This document shows positions 46,411 through 59,700 of a stretch of DNA of 64,000 nt, piece by piece. This DNA comes from Owenia fusiformis (lineage: Eukaryota; Annelida; Polychaeta; Sabellida; Oweniidae). Numbering within the stretch: the first letter of the stretch is position 1; every line of letters begins with the position of its first letter. The notes under the pieces are model-generated. The model did no database searches, was not told the origin of the DNA, and worked only from the letters and a program-made list of their open reading frames with translations. The stretch covers positions 16,166,822 to 16,230,821 of the forward strand of contig CAIIXF020000008.1 in assembly GCA_903813345.2 (NCBI GenBank), in the 5' to 3' direction. The position numbers and the translations under genes were made by a program.

Positions 46411-47392
46411 TTATTTTTAATACCACTTTTGGATATTGATATATCCATTCGTTGAAAAACATCATATCACTCATAAATCATATGATATCCTCAATATATC
46501 CATTGAATTTCTTTCATTTGGGAATTATATTTCTATTCAAATTGACTATTTTTTGCTCTCGTATATTTCAGCTTTATTTCAGGGAAATCTTCCTTGATTT
46601 TTTAAGCCATCGATGTAAAAATGAAGGGTTACAGAAAATGAATGCAATATTGCATGATCTTATCAATCTTAAATCGCATTATTATTATTATATATTCTGA
46701 TATATAATTAAATATTGTTATTCTACAATCTGATTATACACTAATTCACTTTATTGCCCTTCGAAATGATGTTATTGTAGTATTATAATACTATTATGTT
46801 TTTTTAATTTGAAAAATCATTTCTTTTGAGACAAAGAGATCTGGTTTGCACGAAATAAGAATTTTTAGCATGTAAACTTTGTGAAATAAATATAAAGAGT
46901 CCAAAGGGAATTAAGATATAAACCTCAAACTATTCTAAGATAAGAGGCTCGAATAAGCAATTAATGGAGTCGAATCCTTTATTCACAAGGCACTTAATGA
47001 ATCAATAAAAATGTAAAAACATGTTCTGTTTAGTTTTTTACAATTAATACTCATTGTCTGTCACTTACGCAAACCTCCATTAGTACTGTTTACTAATTAC
47101 TCAATATACCTTATATAATACAATACAAAAGGTCTTCAATTAGAATCGACTTCTATTACATCACCTATGATGCAGTAACTGTTTTAAGATAGATTCCATT
47201 GACGTGCTGTGATAAGGTGAACATTTGGCTTTACAGAGATGTGTTGTGAGAACTTGGCTTTGAAGTGAATAATTTATTTTAGGAATCTGATTATGCCACG
47301 AAAGATGATGATACTTTAACACTGCCATAAAAATATCATGAGTAAATGAATTTCCCATAAATTGAATGGGGCAATATGAAAAGACAAACATT
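46411..47392. other. Upstream region of PAN/F5-8C copy 3
   Basis: No gene recognised. From about 47,150 the sequence parallels the region upstream of copy 2 (ATTCCATTGACGTGCTGTGA). Confidence 0.55.
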
Positions 47393-50300
47393 ATGAAACT
47401 CATTGTTCTAATAACATACTTGAGCATAGCACATTGTCAATGGCTTGAATCAGAAGTGACTGGTTACTACAAAAGGAAAGGAGATGCTCCAGGAAGTGAT
47501 ATGCTAAGCTTATACCACAATACTGTGGTTAGCTTACAACAATGTGCAGATATATGCACACCTGTGGAGACATGTAGAGGTTTCTTCTATGACTTCGCCA
47601 GAAGCAAATGTTGGTCAAAATCATCTGAACGCTATCCGGTGATTCCCTATTGGAACAATGATCAAGGTTTCACTTACACTAAAGGAGAGCGTTTGGTGAA
47701 CTGTAATACAACACTGTTGGAAAATGATCACTTAATTAAAATAACGACATCAACAGTAAATGATGACAACCACTACACATATGGACCCTACAACTCATAT
47801 ATTGACAGTAATACAGAACTTTCACCTTATCCTAAAGCTGGATGCTGGAAGGCTGGTGTTGTAGATGAAAACCAGTGGTGGCAAGTGGAGTTTTCGGAAC
47901 CAAAAATTGTTCAGGCTGTTGTTACACAAGGATGTGATCAAAGATCAGATTGGTTTGTTAACTACACAGTACTGTTCAGTGATGATGGTGTTCAATTCTC
48001 TGTAGTTGGTATAAGTGACACAAAGGCATTTGTTGCTAACAGCAACAGTGATGTAAAAGTTGTTAACCTTCTCCCAGAAACACTAACAAAGTTTGTACGA
48101 ATCAGGCCAAGGGCTTCAGTTGGGGGTGAACCTGGGATGAGAGTTGAAATCCTTGGATGTGCCAATTATGAGACAGACCACATGGAAGATCTGATGGAAA
48201 CAGCCAGTGTCTCTGTGTCATCAATATTCAACTCTGATCCTGATGCGTATGGGCCAACAAGAGCCTATCTAAATAGCGCCCTTTATCCACCAGTAGTCAT
48301 GTATGGTGCTTGGAAGGCTGGAGATTTGACCCAAGATCAATATATACAGGTATTTGACATACGATTAAATGATTTGTTATTTGAAAAAGAAGAAATTAAT
48401 ACAATTTTGTTCTTATACTGATGATATAATCTGTCATATATGACATTAGTTGTTGCAAATAGTAACAAAAATGCAACAATTTGTTCCAGATACCCAAAAT
48501 TCGATTTTCACCATCTAAATGCCAGTTAAAAAAAACAGTAGCTATAACATTATACCACCACTTGGTGGTGGCATAAAAATGTTATATTTTCAATGGCTGG
48601 AATTACACCAGAAAAAGCGCTAAAAGCGCTTACGTGGAAAGCGCTTAACAAAATTGCCATCCTGATTACACAAACATTTCTAAAGTGCCTTAGGAATTTT
48701 TTGGGAATTACACCTATCATTTCTAAAACGCCTTTCGTGCACTTTTAACTATGTAGATATTGAGAATATCCAGCAGATGTGTACATCTACAATAAATGTA
48801 TTCCTTTAGCATTTAAGAGAAAATGTTACTGAGACTTTTGCAAGTGAACTAACTTCCAAGTTTTGCAATATAATTTGATGGCCTATTGGATTTTCTTGGT
48901 TCCATCCATCATTTCCTACATACTTTTGCGGTGGCCCAAATGTGTGGTATTCGAAATACATCTTATATCGTTTAGGGCAAATGGTAAAAACCCGGGTAAG
49001 CTGTTTTACAAAAACTGATCAGTATTACACTATACTCCTAAAGCGCCTAACGATTTAAGGCATTTTTTAGTGACTAGGGTTCTAGGAGTTTTGGAAAAGC
49101 GCTTTTGTAAAACCACAATCATGATTACACCTATATTTCAAACCAGGCTAAAACCTTAGGCGCCTTTCTAAAATGCATGGTGTAATTCCAGCAAATGATA
49201 AAAACCTATTTATACACAGATAACATTTCCCTTGGTGTATATGGTGAAAGCTGTGACAACACAAGGGGCAAATGGTGTAGCAGAGTGGGTGACAAGTTAT
49301 GACATTCTCCATAGTTTCAATGGGGATATCTGGTATATAAAGCAGCAGGAATTGACTGGTAGGTGGAGATTACCTGACTGTTGACTAGAAAACTGATCTA
49401 TACAGGAGAATTACATTTCAATTCGAAAAAGTTGTATGCAACATTTCAGAAGAACAATTTCTAAAAAACTTATAATTGTGAAAATGAAATTCTATGATTT
49501 TTTAAACATTATCTCATCATTGTAAGAATAAACATGTAGATTGAATATCACATGAAAAAATATCTTTCATATGCAGATCAAGAAATCACATTTTAGCAAA
49601 AATTTCTCATTTCTTAAGGCCCCCTCACATATAAATGATTCCACTAAATGCAGTCTTGCAAATCAGATAAACTGTCAATTCTGGCAACTGGGAACACAAA
49701 CAAGCAACCAAAGCGCATCTTTGTGCATGCTTCCCAAGTTTTTCAAAGGGATGCTTACATATACAAACACCCAAAAGATGTACAACAACACAAGTCCTAT
49801 TCGTAAGACTACGTGGATTCGTTCCTTTGTGAGGGGGGGGGGGCTTTGGCAAGAAACTCATATAAAACTCATTCATAAAGATTTCAATACCCAGTTATGG
49901 AAATAAATGATATTTTTGAAAACCATAAGATATTCCTCTAGTATTATAGTATCCATTTGTATTATTAATCCTAATATCAAATATAAAGTACATTTTGCCA
50001 TATAGGTAACACAGATAGTGATGGAAAAGTGACACACGTAATGACTCCTTTCCTGGCTAAATGTGTAAGAATTACTCCTAAGGCATGGCATGGATATATA
50101 AGTATGAGAATGGGAGTGTTTGGGACTGGCAGTGCTGAGACTACTTCAGTGACTGTCCTGCCTTGTGGTGAATGTAATGATGATGTTACAGTGGTAGCTG
50201 ACAATGATACCACTACCTGTGTACCAATACCCACATTTTGGGAAACTAGAAGGGTGTTCCCACTAGAGTTGCAGGTCACACTACCATACAACCTTACTAG

Positions 50301-50556
50301 CATAACAGTTCATGTCATTGGAATTGCCCTCAGTTGTGCAGGCCAAAATGATCAACTCCAATTGGTTACTGTGCTGAACAATGAAGGGGTGGGTACACTG
50401 TACAGGCGATGTAATTTTGTGTCAGAATGGATGGAGGCTGGTCTCTCAGTATGCACCTACACATGTGCATATACAGATGGCACTCATACTATCTTGGCTG
50501 GCGTAATGTTCAGTAACAGTGAACCTGGGACTATATGTGAGATGGAACTGTCATAG
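47393..50556 (+). CDS. PAN + two discoidin-domain secreted protein, copy 3
   Basis: Exons 47393-48349, 49220-49358, 50006-50556; 1,647 nt, 548 aa. The frame is open from an ATG at 47366, but I start at 47393, where the hydrophobic signal peptide MKLIVLITYLSIAHC begins as in the other copies. Domain order as copy 2: PAN/apple, two F5/8C domains, Cys-rich C-terminal domain ending EPGTICEMELS. Exon 2 and 3 lengths (139, 551) equal those of copy 2. Differences from copy 2 cluster in the PAN module (PYWNNDQGFTYTKG) and around VTQGCDQRSDWF. Intron 1 carries a 598-bp MITE (48596-49193) missing from copies 1 and 2. Confidence 0.92.
48596..49193. mobile_element. MITE in intron 1 of copy 3
   Basis: 598 bp with inverted ends GCTGGAATTACACC and GGTGTAATTCCAGC and internal palindromic blocks (AAAGCGCT...). 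The empty site is visible in copy 2 (TTTTCAATGATAAAAACC, about 41,411); here AATG is repeated on both sides, a short target duplication. Confidence 0.8.
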
Positions 50557-50963
50557 ATAAAGAGTACTACACCGCAATTGTCAGATTCTTGTTCAAGTTA
50601 AATATGTAAAATTGCAGCATACAGTCTTATTTTTCAGTAAGGTCATTGTATGTGATGCTGGAACATTTAGTTTGATTGGATTTTGCTGCTGTGATTATGT
50701 AAAAGTCCAGCAATCTGCTCCAAGTTTCTGTTTTGAGTGCAATGGACAATGCATTTTCATCTAGTATAAGCCTGCCTTTAACAAAGGCAAAATTACAGAT
50801 GATCAACTTTTCTTGAGAAGGTCAGAAAATCTTGGATGGTGCAATCTGAAAATCACCGATGAATATCAGTTCATGTACATAAACATATTATTTTTGAGAG
50901 CCCATTGCCACGGTTATATCATTATTAAACTTAAATTAGACCTGCTTACATACTATATAATAA

Positions 50964-53243
50964 CTAGATTTGTGAAATTGAACAAGTTCAATTTAAGACT
51001 CCAGATTTATTTTACCTAGATAGATCAGTAAAGAGCTGAGTAATTAACTGAGTAATTAGCTGAGTAAGTACCTTAGTAGTAGTTGAGTAAGTAGCTGAGT
51101 AAGTAACTGGGTAAAAAGCTGAGTAGGTAGCTGAGTAAGTAGCTGAGTAAGTACCTGAGTTAGTAGCTGAGTAAGTAGCTAAGTAAGTAATAACTAATTA
51201 AGCAATTGAGTAAGTAGTCAAATAAGTAGCTGAGTAGGTAGGGAGGTAAAGTAGGGTATGTAGGAATTTTTGAAAGTTTATTTGATCAATCTGCATCGTG
51301 AATACTGGCAAGTGCGAATTTCAAACTTCAAAATGGCTTAGAATCTTAGCCGGGGGTCGGATTGCAATTTTAATTTCAGATCCGGATTCCTTAGGAAATT
51401 CTACCCCTAATTCATAACTCATACGTTAAATTTGGAGAACTTTTTATTTTGACATACATTTCGATCACCATATCTCAAAAGTGGGTCAAAACACTTCTTG
51501 ACGGCAACAATTTAACGTTATGAGCCCACTCTTTGCTACATGTATACAAAATTTCGAAGAATATCATTGAAGTGTAGTGTCCGAATTGCAACAATAAGAA
51601 AAAACTAAGAATTTGACCTAGATTTTGAACTAGGTATTTTGGTGTCCAAATTTTGAAGGAAAGTAGCTTTTGAGGTCCCCTTCTTTTATGGGCTTTCATT
51701 ATGTTTAGCTGTACTCATTCTATATCTCGTATTTTTACACTTCAAAAAATTATTCGGTCCCACTGATTTAACATGGGGCACCAAATTTAGCGATTTTTGA
51801 GATTTCAAAACGCCATAACTTCAGAACAAGAAGTCGGATCGAAATTTGGTTTGCAGATTTGGATTCCTGAGAAAATTATACCTTTAATTCATAACTCACA
51901 CATTAAATTTGGATAGTTTTTATTTTGACCTACTTTTAGGACACCATATCTCAAAAGTGGGTCAAAATACTTTCTGACGGCAAAAAGCTAACACTATGAG
52001 CATACTCTTTGCTACCTGTATACAAAATTTTAAAGCAAATCATTTGAATATAGTGTCAGAATCGCAAAAATAAGGAAAAACTATGAATTTGACCTAGATT
52101 TTAACCTAGGGATTTTGGTGTCCAAATTTTGAAGCTAAGTAGCCTTCGAGGTCCCCTTCTTTAATAGGCTTTCATTATATTAAGCTGTACTCAGTTTATA
52201 TCTCGTATTTTACACGTAAAAAAAATCTTTTTTCCCATTGACATAACATGGGGCAGCAAATTTAGCGATTTTTGAGCTTTCAAAACGTCATAACTTCCGA
52301 ACAGGAGGTCGAATCAAAATTTGGTTTGCAGATTCAGATTCCTGATAAAATTCTACCCCTAATTCATAACTCATACGTTAAATTTGGAGAACTTTTTAGT
52401 TTGACCTACTTTTCGGACACCATATCTCAAAAGTGGGTCAAAATACTTTCTGACGGCAAAAGGCTAACACTATTAGCACACTCTTGGCTACATGTATACA
52501 AATTTTCGAAGAATATAATTAATCTGTAGTGTCAGAATCGCAAAAATAAGGAAAAACTTTGAATTTGACCTAGATTTTGACCTAGGCATTTTGGTGTCCA
52601 AATTTTTATGAAAAGAAGGTCTTGTGGTCCCTTTCTTTTATGGGCTTCCATTATGTTTAGCTGTGCTTAGTCTATATCTCGTATTTTACACTTCAAAAAA
52701 ATATTTTTTCCCATTGAATTAACATGGGGCACCAAATTTAGCGATTTTGAATTTTCAAAACGCCATAACTTCTGAACCGGAAGTCAGATCGAAATTTGGT
52801 TTTCAGATTCGGAATCCTGAGAAAATTTCCTATAAGACTGATATCCCGGACATTGGATTCGGTGAAATTTTTTTTGGACCTCGTTTTCGGACACTGATAT
52901 CTCGAAATCGGTTTGAGATACCAAAAAACTAAATCGACCCTAGGTTTTCTACTTTTTTATGAGGAACACAATGAAAAAAACCAGGATCAAAAATATCGAA
53001 GGACGACCGAGATAATGGGAAAAAGTGACAAAGTACTGGATTTGACCTAGTTCTTGACCTTTGACCTAGATAAAAATTTGACCTAATTTCCCAGAAAGCC
53101 AGATACATTCCCTAGTTAATCATGTAAGCAGCTTAAAGTAAGCTCTTCTAGTTGGTGAGAAATCTGGGAAGGAGGAAGAAGAATAATAATAATAAAGAAA
53201 ACTGGCAAAAGCAATAGACTCCAGATTTTCATCTGGAGTCTAA
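50964..53243 (-). mobile_element. AGACTCCAGATT-family element 2, inverted
   Basis: Opposite orientation to element 1a: CTAG at 50964-50967, hairpin AAATTGAACAAGTTCAATTT, AGACTCCAGATT, then internal repeats as in 1a, ending ATCTGGAGTCTAA at 53243. Contains a 12-bp minisatellite GCTGAGTAAGTA (51026-51240). Together with 1a/1b it brackets PAN/F5-8C copy 3. Confidence 0.62.
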
Positions 53244-53784
53244 TAAATGCAATTCAATATACATCATAAGATGTTCCTTTTGTTTAATGATATGGATTGC
53301 TATGTTATGGATCTTCTACCATTCTATCTTATTGATCAATACAAACTTTGATATGCTTTCAATTACCGATGCATTGTTCCCTTCTATTCAAATTGTACAG
53401 CATACAGCCATTACTTGCATCTCAAATGACACACTTCACAATTTGATCATTGTTGAAGGAAATACAGGAACTGGCTCAATTTTAAATTAGATTCAACTTA
53501 CACTGTTCCCCACTATTCTGATGTAACATAACAGCAACAAAATGGGGGAACTTCCTAAGTTCGAGTTCAGTAAAAGTTTGACTAGAATGACTAGAAATCA
53601 GGAACTCCACAGAATAGCAAATCCCAACAAACATTATATTTATGAATACGTATATGTCATAGTGTAATATTTACCATACCTTTTACACATGATTTGCAGA
53701 TATTAATTACAGATATTGGAGATATATCCGAATTCCCATTAATTTAAGCATTTGTGTTAACATTTAGCAGTTTCAAAGGCACAT

Positions 53785-54233
53785 ATCACGAAGACAATAC
53801 AATATTTGTGGTCAATTTGAAGCAACAACCTTTTGACCTTGATGATTAAATCTCAAACCTAAAGTCAGATTTAAACTTTTGAGAACTTGTAGATGATTTT
53901 GAAAAACAAAAGGTCAATTTGAAGTAGTTGAAAAAAGACCCTTTCACATTTTTTGACTTTGAAAAGGTTACTGATAAGTTAATTTGAAGCAAGTTGAAAA
54001 AAGACCTTTGACCTTTTTTGACCTTAAAAAGGCCATTGAAGGTCAAATGTCAAATCTTAAGTCAGGTTTGAAATTCTGAGAACTTGTAAATGATTTTGAA
54101 AAACAATTGGTCAATTTGAAGCAGTTGCAAAATACCTTTTTAGACCATGAGAAGGTCATTGGATGAATCTCAAACCACCATCACAAAAAACGGAGACCAT
54201 AACAATATGTCACCACTTTTGGTGGTGACATAA
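53785..54233 (-). mobile_element. TGTCACCAC-family copy
   Basis: About three minisatellite units (GTCAATTTGAAGCA, ACTTGTAGATGATTTTG), then AACAATATGTCACCACTTTT and the hairpin end GGTGGTGACATAAAA. In the HECTD1 intron. Confidence 0.7.
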
Positions 54234-55894
54234 AAACTATAAATGTCACATTGATTAGCCACATGTATTGCATTGACCTTGGAAAATGTTTCAAATCTTT
54301 TTAATGATGTTGTTCAAACTGTTTTTCTATAGGTGACACAAAGAGGCGGCAAAGGACTCAATAAAGGTGATTTAATATATTTTGAAAATATATAATACTC
54401 TCACTTATTGTATGTTTGTTTCATGCTTGCAAGTATTTTATACTTAAACTGCCTAGCAGACTCATGCAGCCTCACAACTCACCAGGGTAGTCAACAGTGC
54501 TCTCCTTAGGGCAAAATTAGTCACAGGTCCAACGGACTGACAAGTCGGAAGTGTTCACCAGTCCAGACCAAAAGTAGCCAGTCCCTGGACTGACTACTTC
54601 TAATTAGTAGCCAGTCCAGACTGGTTCTTGCCAGTCCAGGAAAAAATGAAAAATCGGAGTAACATTCAAATTTTTGAACAGTAGTTTCGCTCGCCAGGTG
54701 GCGCCTTTACTCTCCAAAAAGAAAACAAAAAAAACAACACCAACCGGTAACATAAATTGTTGAAAATATTCTGAAATATTTGAAGTTATTTTGTAATTAA
54801 CCGCCGACAATGAGTTGTATTACAGTCACATTCTTGGGGACGGATAAAAGGACAATTGGACCGAAATTTGGGAGTCAAATTTATCTTATAACAGTACCTG
54901 TTTCGTAGGTGCTGAAATATAATATACATCTAATTGCATGGCATTTAAAATGGTATTAAATGTCTGATATAGTGTTATTGGTAATTGTTATTAAGTAATT
55001 GGTAATCAGTACCAATTGAGATTTTCTTAAGAGACAGACAATGAGTATTGTAGTGTGCATTTTCTTAAAGGGTGACGCATATCGTTTAGCAAATCGAACG
55101 CTCGTTTCTGGAGTTGCTCACCGTTTAGTATAAAAGGCCCGATCCCGGAATTATACTCAAGGGTTCACAGGCTTGAGGTCGTTGTGTCAACACCTCTAAC
55201 TGTAGCATAAGTATATTATTGATCGTCACACATTTATAAAAGGGATAGCATATTGTTTTTTTATACGGGAAGCTTATCGGAACACTTTAAGAGACAGACA
55301 ATGAGTATTGTAGTGTGCATTGCATACCAAATATCAGACCTGTCAGCTGAAATAATGATTACCCAATAAGCATTTGAATAGATATTATTGCCCACTGCTG
55401 AGAAGTCCGATGCCCACCAACTACCGAGTGGGGGTTGACTTTTGACTCAACTATAGATCCTATCTGTTTACCTAATCTTTTATATGAGAGTTACCATTCA
55501 AAATATCAATAGGCTATCCTGGACCCTATTGCTTTAATAGCTTTATTGCATGATAACTATCTCAAACTTGTTTGATAGTTGTAAGTTCATAGTAACAATT
55601 TCTGAAAAAACTTATTATTGTGAAAGTGAGATTCTAGGCTTTATTTTAAGATTCAGGTTGTAAGAATATAGGCTGCATATCACAAGAAAATATATTTCAT
55701 ATGTAAGTGAAGATATCATATTTCAGCAAAACTTTCTCATTCCTTAGCAAGACAACTCATACTAGACTCACTCATGAAGATTTCAATATCATGGAAATAA
55801 ATGACATTTTTGAAAACAATAAGATATACCTTTAGTATCTTTTCGTACTATCAACCCTAATAATCAATAATATTAAGTACATTTTTCTGTATAG
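54234..55894. other. HECTD1 intron, spacer before copy 4
   Basis: No gene recognised. Contains a 35-bp direct repeat TTAAGAGACAGACAATGAGT... at 55027-55061 and 55287-55321 bracketing a promoter-like segment (TATAAAAGGCCCG at about 55131). From about 55,580 it is intron 2 of the PAN/F5-8C family. Confidence 0.55.
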
Positions 55895-56436
55895 GTAAAA
55901 CAAACAGCGATGGAAAAGTGACACACGTCACGACTCCTATCCTGGCTAAATCCGTAAAAATTGTTCCCAAGGCATGGCACAGCTATATAAGTATGCGAGT
56001 AGGAGTGTTTGGCACTGGCAGCACTGAGCCTTCTTCAGTGACTGTCATGCTTTGTGGTGAATGTAATGATGATGTTACAGTGGTAACTGACAATGATACC
56101 ACTACCTGTGTACCAATACCCACATTTAGGGAAACTAGAAGGGTGTTCCTTGCAGGTCACACTACCATACAACATTACTAGCATGACAGTTCATGTCATT
56201 GGAATTGCCCTCAGCTGTGCAGGCCAAAATGATGAACTTCACTTGGTTACTGTGCTGAACAATGAAGGGGTGGGTACCCTTTACAAGAGGTGTGATTTTG
56301 TGTCCGGATGGGTGGAGGCTGGCCTCTCGGTATGCACTTACACATGTATTTAATTGATGGCACTCATACTATCTTGGCTGGCGTGATGTTCAGTAACAGT
56401 GAACCTGGGTCTATATGTGAGATAGAACTAACATAA
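55895..56436 (+). pseudogene. PAN/F5-8C gene copy 4, last exon only
   Basis: Similar to exon 3 of copies 2 and 3, starting at a preserved acceptor (CTGTATAG|GTAAAACA). An 8-nt deletion near 56150 (GTGTTCC|TTGCAGG) and a 1-nt deletion near 56350 shift the frame, and a TAA follows CTYTCI. 542 nt equals 551 minus 9. Similarity begins in intron 2 near 55,580; exons 1 and 2 are absent, so this is a partial duplicate. It ends 47 nt before a TGTCACCAC hairpin. Confidence 0.85.
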
Positions 56437-56482
56437 GAAACTATATCGCGGAACACTGTCCTCAAAAATGTTGGAGACTGTA

Positions 56483-56518
56483 CAATATGTCACCACTTGT
56501 AGTGGTGACATAAAAATC
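56483..56518. repeat. Solo TGTCACCAC hairpin end
   Basis: ATGTCACCACTTGTAGTGGTGACATAAAA directly after PAN/F5-8C copy 4; the rest of the element is not seen. Related degraded hairpins lie in intron 1 of copies 1, 2 and 3. Confidence 0.65.
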
Positions 56519-56741
56519 AAAAATATTGATTCATCTAAAGGGTGAGGCACCTCGAAAGTCCCTCCACTACTTATCACACCTACCTCTTTTACATCTAAAT
56601 GGCTTAATGCCCTCCATCATTCACCCAAATTCAAAGGTTTAATTTAAATTTGAGACAATAATCAGTTCATTTCCTAGCCTCACAGCACTCATTTGAACTG
56701 TATGTGCACTCATTACTAATAGCCCCCTTCCAGTAACTCAC

Positions 56742-59700
56742 CTGAACTGTCAGAGCCACCCTCAGGACTCCCACTACTGTACATTGTAGCCAGTTTGCCA
56801 TCCAGGATAAATCTGAACCAACCATTGCTGCCATTGGATAGCTCGAGGGCTGCTGCGTCACTCCAAGCATATAGGCAGTCACGTCCCCTGGCGATGCACC
56901 AATCACGCCAATGGTAAGGCCGGCCTTGGATAATCTCTTTCGAGTCATCTAAAGATACTACACCACTAGCAGATGTACTGGATGTCACTACAGGATGTTC
57001 AACTTCAACCTTTAAGAAATCATATGTTATACAAACAGTACTGTTATACATTCATTTTCAATTAAATACTTGTCAGTTATTTGCTTGTAAATTGACTTTG
57101 ATGTTTAAATATTTAAATAGATGTTAAATAGACTTGTCAAGTTATATAAAGTTATTTGCTTGTAAATTGACTCTGATGTTTAAATATTTAAATAGATGTT
57201 GCATCATACATATTGCTAGGGTTTGATATAGCCGTCAGAGGTGGGCAATTTGTTTTAAGATATTTTGTTATCTATCAAAAATGAAAATAAAAATTAATCA
57301 TACCTTTTCTTTGACTTTAATTTCTGATTCACTATCTCCCCCGCTACGTGCAAGATTCATAACTTTGCCAAATATACCAAGTCTGGCGAAATGATCTAGG
57401 AATGTGTCCTTTGACTTCTGTGTCAGGGCCTGTATGATCTGTAGAGCAGTGAAGTGACCCTCTTCATCCTCCTAGAAGATAGAATTCAATAGACGTTCCC
57501 AAAAGAAATCTGAGCCCTTCTGAACCAGTGAAACTAGAGTATATTGCCTTTATTTAAAGAAATTAGAGTATATTGTCTTTATTTAAAGAAATTAGAGTAT
57601 ATTGCCTTTATTTAAATGTCAAACTTTGAAGGCAACGCTGTTTGTAAATAAAACTGATAAAGTAGTAGAATTTTTTGAATTTTTTGTTTATTCTGTTTCT
57701 ATGCTGAAACCACAGATGGCATGGTTTGCTAGATTGATCTATGCCAAGTTATTCAATAAATGTTCAACAAATCCAGAACTACTGATAACATGTAACTTTA
57801 TAACAACTCCACATTGAGCAGATTTCCATGCTCAGAACAGTTATCATCAACAACTGTGTTTCAGATGACAAGTAAAAATTACAGGTATTAGCATCATTGC
57901 ATGGACTTGTATTTTTCTAAAATCAACTATTTTCAATCTCATTATAGTTGGTGCATTCTTTTGTCTACATATACTTTAATATTTACACTAGATGTAAATA
58001 GACCATTCCAATAAACCCTTTTACCTTTTGATACATCAAAGAAGCTATGATATACTGACCAGATTGATGATGTCATTGGTTGTACTTCTTTAAAATAAGC
58101 AATAAGTTAAGCCTATTTTTGATTGGACAGATATCTACTTACAACCTATGACATCATCGATCGAGCTAATATATCGTAGCTTTCTTGATGTACTTAAAGG
58201 TGAAAGGATTTATTGGAAAGGGCTATTGCATTCACTGTTGTTGAATTTCAGTTATCAAAGAGGCAGGCAGTAGCCATATTAGACCATACCTCATTATCTA
58301 GCACAGCAGCTAGCACATCTACCAGTTGGTGACCAAAGTTGATACTTAAAGCATCAGACTGACAGATCTCTTCTAAAACTTCAGGGGTGACATAGTGAAC
58401 AAGCTTCCTAATCAGAGCAAGGCTAGCTTTCCTACAATATATAAATCATTTGAGTTTGGGCCCGGAGAGCCTTGATTCTCTCTGTTCTGTTTCGATTTAC
58501 ATTCACTCTATGCATAAAGCCAGGGAGACGATGTTAAGGCATTTTAACTTTTTGTACCTGTAACTTTTCTATTACTCTTTTCTTTTACCTTATATAATTG
58601 TATACCATGTAACTGTCTAAATGAATAGACGCAAATAAAGAATACATACATACATACAATATAAATAAATATTCCAGTTGTATTATGAGGTTATATAATG
58701 GTTCTTTCTGTATATCGTGTTTATACTCGAGTGAGTATATGATATATTCACAAGTGAGCGTAGCGAACGAGTGAATATATAATATTCTCACGAGAGTATA
58801 AAATGCACGATATACAGAATGAACCATTATATAATCTTATTATGCCACTCTAAGTTCAATTACAGTTGATTCGAACACAATCATAACAATTAAAAACCAT
58901 AAAAATATCCCATAGCCAAATCAATAATGCTGATATTGATCTCGAACCATTTACAGTTATGACGTGGCTTGATTCTAGCAAATCATGCCGGAACCATTTA
59001 TGACGTCACTTGATTCTAGGAAATCATGAAAATTTTCATGATTTTATATTCATTAGTTCCCAGAATGCACTTCTACAGTGGTATACGCTGGAGTATACGG
59101 AGGAGTTGTATACGATGACGATATACCACTCTCCACTGTATATCGTTGTTATAGACCCATGTTATACAACTGTAATCGGACTTAGAGTGGTATAAATAAC
59201 ATTACATAATTGTAATATATATAACTTGCAAAGTATACATGAATAGAATGAAGCCTGTTTTGAAAAATATGACCTATTTTCATTTAATATTTCAATTTCA
59301 CATTTAACATTAACCAAATGAAACATTAGTGAATTTTGGTGAGTTTAATTCATTACAACAAAATTGAAATATCTTAAAGCAGTTGAGTCTTACCTGACTG
59401 ATGAGAGCATAGTACTTTGATAGACTTGAGTGAAGACAGGCAAGAGACGTCTCAGGTACACTGGCGCCATCTCTGGGTCACCCTTAGGCTCATTGATATC
59501 TTCACAGGGTTCATCAGGCTGTAACATATACAATAAATATACATATTTTGTTTATCTATTTATTTATTTATTTACTATATTTGTCTATAATATAACATAC
59601 ATGCAATAGGGTCGGCACTAGATACTCATCAATATTTACTAAATGTTCTGTTGAATGATAAAAATGGAACCAAAATTCAATCCAATGTAAAATCCTTGTA

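Noticed and set aside
56742-57009. MIB/HERC2 domain in this HECTD1 exon
   Set aside because: The Trp-rich YHWRDW segment is the conserved region after the ankyrin repeats; the MIB/HERC2 domain lies further toward the C terminus and is not in the window.
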